From Chionoecetes opilio (lineage: Eukaryota > Arthropoda > Malacostraca > Decapoda > Majidae): 64,000 nucleotides of DNA. The position numbers were made by a program, and so were the translations under genes. Positions within the stretch are counted from its first letter, which is position 1. Each line of letters opens with the position of its first letter. The stretch lies in contig JACEEZ010007237.1 of NCBI GenBank assembly GCA_016584305.1, forward strand, positions 41,001 through 105,000. Reading direction: 5' to 3'. Positions 54,168 to 64,000 of the stretch are shown piece by piece. The notes beneath the pieces were generated by a model that was not told the origin of the DNA, made no database searches, and was given only the letters and a program-made list of their open reading frames with translations.

Positions 54168-55767
54168 GTTATGGGAAATAGCTGTGAAAAAGTAGGTCAC
54201 TGATGATAACTGATAACCCAACACTCGTAGCATATGCATCCTTAGCACAGGGATAATTGGTGCTTTAATTGCTCCAAAATTTGAGTTTATGATATCGAAC
54301 TCTTGTGGCCTCAATACTGCGGTAGCTACAAGTGTGGCATATATAGGTGAAGGTCTCTGAGCGCACAGGTGTTGGCGTGTAACCTGCGCAGGTGTGGCGA
54401 GGCCCGTCATGCAGCAGCCGTGTTGAGGTGGTGAGAGGGTTTGCTGGGTGCTGTGTCATCATTTCACGCATTGTCTTTGTCGCACTGGCAGGGACATAGC
54501 CGGTGACCTGACCCACATGCGGTGCCGGGGGTGTTTGATCATCCCGTGCACAACAGCCAAACAGTGCGCCGTGTGTTACGTGGCCCCCATGCGTCCCTCG
54601 AGACCTCTCATTTACAGATGTGAACTATTTATCTCGCATGCCGACCGTGCGTAAATTTCTGAAGATTGATACTTTACCATTTAACTGCAGGAATTCATAG
54701 CCATGGCCTTGGTTTAATTCCATCACTGAATACCGCAACACATTATTTCATAACATTAAACAGTCACTAGTACTTATTTACCATTTAATCACTCCAGAAT
54801 CGTCAAGGTCATATTAAATTTAGTCTTGCGAGCCAGTACCGGTAGTTAGAGGGGGGGGGGGGGGGTTGACGCGGCAGGGACTTTAGGCCATCACCTCCAC
54901 ACCAGTAATGTCTGAGCACGATCGTTTCTTACTATATGCGAACTACGTGGTTGCATAGGGCCCCGAAGCTACCAAGGGGCCCCTGAAGCTACCAAGGGGC
55001 CCCCGAAGCTACCAAGGGGCCCCCAAGCTGCCATTATTTGCTTTTTTATTTATTTTTATTTAGCCTTTTCTTCTTAAGTGCAACAGATTGGTGCATTTAG
55101 ATATTTAAGGCGTGCCCCCGGACCACCTTAGAGGGCTTGGAATCCCCCACTATAGTTTTACAAAATAAGGCCCCCAAACGGCATTTCGCATAGGGCCCCC
55201 AAAATGCTAGAGACGGCACTGTGTCTAAGTGTTCGAACAGTTGTTTCACTGCTTTGACGCATGTTAAAATGAACAGTTGGCTAGTACTACTACAGTTAGC
55301 TACCAATAATAAAGAAACGCACCGCCTAATCAATCGCGGCTACTATCCAAAGCTATACGCCACGACTGGTATATACTAGTATTGCTTTCTATTACTATTT
55401 TTACTATACTATTACTATATACTATACTACTATTATTCTATACTATTTATGCTTTATTACTATTTGATTTGGAATGACTGGAAGCTAATCGATGCGCTTC
55501 ACGTAAATGAAATGCGTTGTGTGGGGTAATTGTCGTCTTGGCGTTTCTGCATGAATAGGTCAGTGAAATGAGACTTGATGGCGTACAAACTGTTGTTAAA
55601 CACGATGATGAATGTGACGTTATGCCACAATGTATTTTCTGTGGCGAAACGAGCATCCCCCATCCCCAAAACAATGCGTCTCTCAGCACACCTGTGACAC
55701 CCTTTCTGGCGGGGCCGCGAACTGGTTACCGGCATAGGATGGGGACGTGCCATTGATTCACTGGTTT
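54168..55767. other. Intergenic, no confident gene
   Basis: Contains a short Cys-rich frame at about 54490-54654, a G-run at 54850-54866, four copies of a roughly 21-bp unit (AGCTACCAAGGGGCCCC) at 54958-55030, and ACTATT-rich sequence at 55375-55460. Confidence 0.4.
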
Positions 55768-55875
55768 TGTTAAGGATATGGAATGGAGTCAGTCGTCAGG
55801 TAGTTAGTGCGGAGTCATTAGGGAGCTTTAAAAGGAGGCTAGATCATTTCATGGAAGGGGATGTAGGTGTGTTAA

Positions 55876-56080
55876 CCCCTTCACGCCCAGATCTTTCCTT
55901 GGCTATATATAATCGTCTGTTGTTAACCATAAAATTAAGAAACTAACTTAATATACCAAATTAGCTAGTGGACAAGGATACTAAACGGGTCATAGCTATT
56001 AAATATTGCTTATATGCCCTAAAAAAATCATCTAATGGTAGTCAAATTACAATGGAAATTACGTTCTGGGTCTCAGGGGG
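55876..56080 (+). mobile_element. TTAA-flanked MITE, copy 7, inside a LINE tail
   Basis: Inserted at the TTAA of a LINE 3' end. The empty version of this site (TAGTGTTAAGTAACAGG) is present near 60760, which confirms the TTAA duplication. Confidence 0.85.
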
Positions 56081-56110
56081 TTAAGTATATAGCAGGAACT
56101 ACCACGTGTA

Positions 56111-56192
56111 GGGGAGAGCGGGGCAGGTTGCATCAAGGGTAGGTTGCATCATTGCCTCTAACTCGCATGTTATCACACGTACATGGTCTTAA

Positions 56193-56245
<53 letters not shown>

Positions 56246-56357
56246 TAAACTACTACTATTACAACCAACTACAACAATAATAATAATAAAAAAAAGTTAA
56301 TGCGAGTTAGAGGCAATGATGCAACCTACCCTCGATGCAACCTGCCCCGCTCTCCCC
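56111..56357. mobile_element. Hairpin MITE with TA target, around a (CTA)n core
   Basis: TA|GGGGAGAGCGGGGCAGG ... CCTGCCCCGCTCTCCCC|TA, with inner arms matching through GGCAATGATGCAACC. The centre is a (CTA)n microsatellite at 56195-56245. Confidence 0.8.
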
Positions 56358-56926
56358 TAGGTCTCACGGCCTCTTGAAGCTTCCTTATTTTCTTAGGTTC
56401 TCATGCTATGTAAATACTTTGGCCAAAGGAGTATTTATCAACTTTCTTCAGTGCGTACATTTTCGAAGAATTAGACTTAATCTTTGTCGGCGTCTGGTGG
56501 TGGTGCGAAGAGCGGTTGTATCCTGTAGTAGGCTAGATAGTAGAACATCTTATTTATGTATCCCCAAAAAAGAGAAAAACTAAAACTACAGCATCTCTTC
56601 GTAACTGTACTTTTTATATCGTACGAAATGCTGCGTGAACTATGACCAACACATTTTTTTTTTTTTTTTTTTTTCACACCAGCTCTATATATAGTATCTA
56701 TCTAGGCGTCATGAGAGTCTGAAGGAAGATAGCTCTGATATAAGGCATGTTTGGCCCATCCATGACTCGTATTTCGTCAAGCGTGTGGCGAGGATGCACT
56801 TCGTCGGTTCCTTCCAAACACTTGAGTGAGTAAGGATTGTACGCTACTGTTACACACTTTCACTTCCACACTCTAGACGCTCATATACTATAGGAGGTGA
56901 TTTTCTTACACTTGAACGCTTTGTGA

Positions 56927-57253
56927 CTGATGTGTAAAAAGAGAGAACAGAGAGATATATCATTTCGTCCCGCTTTTACTATATGATGTGTAAAAAGAGA
57001 GATAGATAGATATGTCATTTCGTCCCGCTTTTACTATATGATGTGTAAAAAGAGAAACAGAGAGATATGTCATTTCGTCCCGCTTTGACTATATGATGTG
57101 TAAAAAGAGAGATAGAGAGATATGTCATTTCGTCCCGCTTTGACTATATGATGTGTAAAAAGAGAGAAACAGAGAGATATGTCATTTCGTCTCATTATGA
57201 CAATATGAAGTGCAAAAAGAGAGATAGATAGATATGTTATTTCGTCCCACTAT
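56927..57253 (+). repeat. Tandem repeat, roughly 57-bp unit, about six copies
   Basis: Unit core GATGTGTAAAAAGAGAGA followed by GATATGTCATTTCGTCCC and GACTATAT. Confidence 0.88.
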
Positions 57254-58990
57254 AACTATTCGTGATTTATATTCCTGCTGACGACGGTGATAGCGACAAG
57301 AATAGTGGTAACTGAAATACTACGACCAGTTACTATTGCAATTTTAAGAATAATGATGCATGACGATAATGATAATGATAATACTAGGATAGTTATAATA
57401 CTAGCAACAATAATGATAATGATACAAGAAACAACGAACACTTCCTTCATTGTTGACCAATCATACAACTGGACAAGAAAAACAGAATACTTGGGCGAAT
57501 TTTAATCAGATTATACGGTACTTCAGCGTCGCGACATTCTAGCCCCCCCCCCATCCCCCCCCCCCACACACACCTCAAGAAGAAATCTGTACAAGTAAAG
57601 GAAAGAATATAAATAAAAAATGAAAAAACTGCACATGACTAGAATAGGATACACTCTAAAACACTAAAATAAAATAAATACAATATATAAAATAAATAAT
57701 AAATAATAAATAAAAGAATAGATAAGAAATAATAACTAACTTCCGCTGAAATTCAGATATTCTATAGGTTCTCTATGGGTGATATCTTGCAGTCTATTCT
57801 TTTTCCGTCTTTATAAAGTATACTAAGCTCTTTCTTTGTAACAGTTTTATAGTTTATTATTCAGTAGCACAACATGACGCCGTATGATTGTTTTCAATAC
57901 CACTGTCATGACTGTAATAAGAACAAAGGAGAAAGCGTATGTGTATCAACTATAAATCACTCAGACTACCCAGAGAGAATGACACAACAAAAGGGAAATA
58001 AAATGGAAAACAACTTACAAACGTACAAAGCATCCTGTTTCATGACATTTGAAGCTATACACATATTATTTATTATGAGGTAGTGACAGATCTATACGTT
58101 TATTATAGATATATTGTATCCACATGAGGTGCTGTCAGTGCGGGTGGAGGGTGGGTGGTTGGGTGGAGGGGTTGGAGGCTGGGTTGACGGGTTGCATATT
58201 CTCGTTTTCTGGAATAGTTTGTCGCGTTTACTCTTGAACACGTAAGGTTACGTTACGTTAGGTTACGGTTATCTAAGGTTGCCTCAATTGTAATTTGTAA
58301 CTTTGAGTGGGAATCACAGGGAGGATATTTTCGAGATAATCCTATGGTTAGTTTCGGTGCTACAGCCAAGAGTCTGCACTCGGAAAACACATCTCACATA
58401 TAGTTGGGGAATGCTGGACGGGTTGGGGTGTGGGAGGCTGGGTGGAGGGGTTGGGTTGACGGGTTGGGGGTGTGGGAGGCTTGGTGGAGGGGCTGGGGGT
58501 GTGGGTGGGTTGTTGCGTGGCGCCTTGTCGTCATTGGCTGGTTGGCTGCGCGGGTGGAAGTCGTGTGTCGGTGCGCGGGATTGTGGCTTTATCCTCGTTA
58601 TGTGTCAGTCGTGAATCGTATCTGAAATCATAAGTGAGGCAGGAGTGTTGTGTTGTCTCTGCCGGTAATATATAACTGAAAGCACGGATAGAAACTGAAG
58701 GAATTGTTTCTCCTCTTTAGCAAATTACGTGGCATCTGATTCGGTAATAAATCGTTTTGGTGCCTTTGTGAATTTCATGTGGTTCACGTAATTTATCTTT
58801 TCATCGGAAGTGAAATGTGTTTGATCTGAGACAAATGCGTCAAAGAAAAGTTAGTACGAGTTGTGCGGTTACAGTTTTGGTTGTAGTGGTGAAGTTATAC
58901 TGTGTTTCTAAGTTGTAGTGGTGAAGTTACAAGAGGACAATTAACTGGATTTAATGGACAAGAGAAGTTGACTTAATCTGTATCAAACCT
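57254..58990. other. Intergenic, no gene recognised
   Basis: Includes C-runs (57543-57568), AATAA-rich sequence (57660-57730), the dispersed repeat at 58195-58345 shared with 38240-38430, and GGGTTGGGG/TGTGGGAGGC repeats (58140-58185, 58405-58515). Confidence 0.4.
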
Positions 58991-59584
58991 GCGTCCTGTT
59001 CCTTGACGTAAGTATGACACAAGCGGGCATTACATAACAACATAAAAAGTCAGCAGGGCTCAAATTGGTACATTTTCGTTATTGGGCACCATTATTTTCG
59101 AGGGCAAATTTTTTTTGGTGTGTGAATAGTTTTGATGTGTTTTTAATAAATCTGGCACTCGTTTTGAGGAGATATATATATTTTTTAGACCCTCACTCTT
59201 CAATCTTGAAACTTATTTTTTTCATTTTTTCTGAAAACTAACAACTAATTAATTTTTATACACTTCAAATCTCATCAGTACACATAGTTTCGCTATCACA
59301 AAATATCAAATCACGATATTGGAGCAGCACCTATGTGTTTAGTTGTGGGCGGCCTGCTCCGCCCTGCGTCATGCAAACATCCCGCTCCGCTTCCCACTGC
59401 CATAGTGATAATATACTCATATTCTCTAAGATATTATCTAACTAAATCAAACCTCACGATTAACCTAACTCAATTCAACTAAACCTAACCGTTTCTGGCG
59501 GAAATCACTTGTTTTTCAAACTTTAAGAGGGAGCGGGGGCGGTATAAAGAATACTGATATATGATTTCTACAAAAAACAAGGTA

Positions 59585-60155
59585 AAATTCGTTTTATCGC
59601 TCCTGCCATACCTCGCGTACTACCTTATGAACGACTAATATTTTGTCATACACGTCTTCTACTAACCTTCTAACCTCTTGGAAAGCTGTTACTAAATTTG
59701 GTCAAAATCACGGACAAGAATGATCTAATAAGAATAAATAAGGTGCAACACCGCCGTCGGCATCAGCGCAGTCAGAGACCGCGGGCCCTCCCTCACGGAC
59801 AGCAGCCAGTCTAGGTTAGGTTAAGGTTAAGGTTAGGATTAGTTTAGTTTAAAATAAAGCTAAACTAAACCTTAACCTTAACCTAACCTAGCCTAACCTA
59901 ACATAGTCTGGCTGCTGTCCGTGGGAGAAGACTGGAAGAAACGCCGTCCCGCGGACTGCGCTGATGGCGACGGCGGAGCAGCACGATTTATTCTTATTAA
60001 ATCATTTTTGTCCGTAATTTTGACCTAAGTAACAGCTTTCCAAGAGGTTTGAAGAACCTTCCTATACACGTCTAGTAGAAGACATGTATGACAAAATATT
60101 AGTCCTTCATAAGGTAGTAAGCGAGATATGGCAGGGGCGATAAAACGAATCTTAA
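59585..60155. mobile_element. Roughly 570-bp long-hairpin element with a GGTTAAGG centre
   Basis: Arms about 59585-59850 and 59860-60155 pair (ATTCGTTTTATCGC; GACAAAATATTAGTC inverse; GACAGCAGCCAG; TAAACTAAAC). The centre is built of AACCTAACCTTAACC-type pentamers. An outer pair (about 59080-59110 and 60210-60250, containing GGCACCA) suggests a larger nested structure. Confidence 0.7.
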
Positions 60156-60615
60156 CTAAAAACAACAACGAGTGTTTAATTCATTCTAAACACTAACACT
60201 AATCTGTAAAGAAAAGGGTCTTCGAAAAATAGTGGTGCCCAGTAACGAAATATACCCAAAAATTAGGCTGTCCCCTCTTAACTCAAAATATACGTACTCA
60301 AAGTTAAACAAGATCAAAACAAAATCAATGAAGGGCAAGCACAATCAAGCAGTTAGAAGAACACTGAGTCGTATAGGCTAATGATAAACTTATATGGAGG
60401 AGATGGTGGTCAAGTCTGCTTTTAACATACTTAATTGTGCAACATCTCACTGCAAGGGATGAATTACTGTTCCATTAGAAAACAAAATTGAATTGGTGAG
60501 GTAGATTTGAGAGGGCCCGAGGGTACAACATTACTCGCCTTCCTAACCTTATTTTCTAAGTCATTGTCTCTTGTAGGGATATGAACAACTGCACGTACTG
60601 TACCATGACCTACAT

Positions 60616-60834
60616 GATGAAATATAGGGAGAAACTGGTTCATAAATAGGGTGATAAATGATTAGAATGGACTCAGTCATCAGGTAGTTAGTGCGGAGTC
60701 AATAGGGAGTTTTAAAAGGAGGCTAGGCAATTTCATGGATGAGGATGAAAGGTGGATGTAGGTAGTGTTAAGTAACAGGAACTACCACGTGTAGGTCTCA
60801 CAGCCTCTTGTAGCTTATTTACTTATGTTCTTAT
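60616..60834 (+). repeat. CR1-like LINE 3' end, uninterrupted
   Basis: Contains the intact site GGTAGTGTTAAGTAACAGG and CACGTGTAGGTCTCACAG, which serve as empty sites for the insertions at 55876 and 56111. Confidence 0.7.
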
Positions 60835-60927
60835 GATCAACAAGGGTGTAGAGCGCAGTGCAGTATATGGCTGGGAGGAACTCATGCCACATTCTTAGCA
60901 AGGGTGGCACCTACGACAGCCTTTCAC

Positions 60928-61034
<107 letters not shown>

Positions 61035-61358
61035 CACAGACTATTTACACAAAATATAAAATTATGTCTGGTGAGCAGGATTTTCGATCGACTAGTATAG
61101 TGTATCGTCAGGGCTCAACCTCCCGGCCACCTCCGTAGCTATACATAAAACGCATCAATGTTCACCACAAGTAACATAATACGCATGTCAACAGAGACAC
61201 ATATTCATAAACGCAGCCGATAATCCTGATGTCTCATATGGCCTTCAGAATGACGTGCACAGGTGTTGAGACGTGTACACCTGGTGATTCATGGAGGTGT
61301 ACTGTACTAAATGCGTGCGGAGTGAAGTAGCGACTCACCGGGACGCATATTACCCAAG

Positions 61359-61470
61359 TCTGGAAAGGTTCGCCTGCTTTACTTTTGAACACGTCAGGTT
61401 AGGTTACGTTAGGTTACGGTTAGGTTAGGTTAGGTTAGGTTAGGTGGAGAAGGCGAACCTTTCCAGACGA
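61359..61470. repeat. Small inverted repeat enclosing (TTAGG)n
   Basis: GTCTGGAAAGGTTCGCCT and its inverse flank GGTTACGTTAGG-type sequence and about five tandem TTAGG units, the arthropod telomere motif, at 61420-61445. Confidence 0.75.
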
Positions 61471-61846
61471 GGTTAGTATGCCACCGGAAGATGACTCGAT
61501 GGCAGGCTTTATAAGTTTACCGATAAAGGAATGCATTTTTTGTATTTGCATAGCTAGACAAAATAAGAAAATAAGATATGTAGAAAAATACGTGGCAAGT
61601 AAAAGGTGTGAATTGAAACCAGTCTCAAGAAATTGAATGTATAGGCAGTTAGATAGAGCAGTGTATGATATATTTATAATGGTAGCTACAGTATGTATGT
61701 CTGGACTGTCTGGTGTACTAAGAAGGGTTATAGTACCTATGAAGGAGAGTATACGGGTAGAAAAATTAGTGAGAGGAATCAGATGGTGTGCTATGTAATG
61801 CTAAATTAAGATGGAAGGTACGAAGAAGATGCTATTAAGTAACACT

Positions 61847-61849
<3 letters not shown>

Positions 61850-61930
<81 letters not shown>
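61850..61930 (+). repeat. (GA)n microsatellite
   Basis: About 80 bp of GA. Confidence 0.95.
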
Positions 61931-61935
<5 letters not shown>

Positions 61936-62453
61936 CAAACAGTGTCTTATCAGCTACAATCTAGTGTGTGATAACGCCTCCACACTATCGGAAAAAGGAT
62001 TTGCTTATATCTCCACTGTTTGCCACCTACTCAAAAAGAACAGGTTATCACGCGGCCTTAACTCGCCTCATTAGGGCAGAAACAGGCGATAACAAGCGTC
62101 AATTAATTAATTAGACCACGGTGCATACATGTTGATCCCAAATGGAGTGTGGGAGAAATACCTGGCTTTGTTACTCAACTTCTCACACATTTTAGCTTGA
62201 GGTCGGCACTTGAGATTTTTCTGACGGTTCAATTTCTAATGGTTCTAATCTATTCTTCTTCTAATAATAATTCTAATTCTCTTCTTCTTCTTTAATAATC
62301 TTCTAATTGTTATCTCTTCCTTTAGGGGCATCTTCTCAAATGTTTCCCTATGTAACAAAATTTAATATGCTTCAAAAACATTAAATTTCATGCAACAAAA
62401 GTTATTAATCATCGTTTTACATAATTAATTTCTTTATGTAATGCTTTTTACAG

Positions 62454-63688
<1,235 letters not shown>

Positions 63689-63942
63689 GTGAGTAAACCA
63701 ATAAACCATATACCATAAACCATGAACCAACCATAAACCATAAACCATCAACACTCCTTCGCTTCTGTTTTTTTTTTTTTTTTTTTTTTTTGCACATTGC
63801 TCCCCTTTTTTTTTGGCCTTACAATCAATCAATCTCTGCTATTGTTTTCCACCGAGATCATCTAATCTTGAAGAGGTAGAGTCAGGTGTCCATTTGAAGG
63901 CAATGTTGAGAGTTTAAGAAAGTTTTTTTTATGTACCAAAGA

Positions 63943-64000
63943 ACATAAGGACATAAAAAAAAAAGGAAGTTACAAGACCCGCGAGACCTACACGTGGTAG
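63943..64000 (-). repeat. CR1-like LINE tail, inverted, running off the window
   Basis: ACATAAGGACATAAAA through GACCTACACGTGGTAG, the inverse of the family 3' end. Confidence 0.6.

Larger units (their letters stand above)
55768..56406 (+). mobile_element. CR1-like LINE 3' end with two nested MITEs
   Basis: LINE tail sequence is interrupted at its TTAA by the 205-bp MITE (55876-56080) and, 30 bp further on, at TA by a hairpin MITE (56111-56357). Removing both restores the family consensus seen at 60616-60834. Confidence 0.85.

Noticed and set aside
58303..58625. Gly/Trp-rich frames
   Set aside because: Derived from GGGTTGGGG/TGTGGGAGGC repeats; no splice context or family match.
61420..61445. 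TTAGG units as a chromosome end
   Set aside because: Only about five units, inside a small inverted repeat and flanked by ordinary sequence and genes; interstitial.

Overview
The window is arthropod nuclear DNA, most likely from a decapod crustacean. This is inferred from the intron-rich animal genes with GT-AG junctions, very long (GA)n, (GT)n, (TA)n and (GATA)n tracts, TTAGG-type pentamers, tRNA-derived SINEs and heavy nesting of small TIR elements. No bacterial, plasmid or phage feature was seen. All exon models were read by hand from splice signals, reading phase and family resemblance.

Layout. (1) 3023-20893, plus strand: a 17-exon gene for the regulatory subunit of pyruvate dehydrogenase phosphatase (PDPR), lacking only its first exon or exons. 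(2) 21340-34503, minus strand: a 10-exon DEAD-box RNA helicase of the DDX24 type, convergent with PDPR. It is complete but carries two one-base frameshifts in this sequence. (3) 40225-41332, plus: a three-exon Pcc1/LAGE3 subunit of the KEOPS (tRNA t6A) complex. It is followed 190 bp later by (4) a single-exon PIG-P gene (41523-41906) for GPI-anchor synthesis. (5) 43034-47342: a PIF/Harbinger DNA transposon with terminal inverted repeats, an uninterrupted two-exon DDE transposase, a broken MADF gene, a THAP remnant, a minisatellite and a nested MITE. (6) 48939-52351, plus: a five-exon TMEM126-type mitochondrial membrane protein with a GC-AG intron. (7) 52352-62453: about 10 kb with no recognised gene, made of LINE tails, nested MITEs, hairpins and microsatellites. 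(8) 62454-63688, plus: the first two coding exons of a gene with a Rab-binding (Slp/Slac2-type) helix, running off the window.

The genes are ordinary housekeeping genes (mitochondrial metabolism, RNA helicase, tRNA modification, GPI synthesis) and do not form an obvious pathway.

The most unusual signal is in the repeats. Two unrelated minisatellites, one in PDPR (27-bp unit) and one in the Harbinger transposase (32-bp unit), begin exactly at a functional 5' splice site. Each repeats that exon-end/donor junction many times into the intron. In both, use of any later donor copy would bring in an immediate stop codon. Other notable points are a possible 48-nt cassette exon in PDPR, a roughly 205-bp TTAA-flanked MITE family with five of seven copies in PDPR introns, several nested insertions for which the window itself supplies the empty site, and four long hairpin elements.
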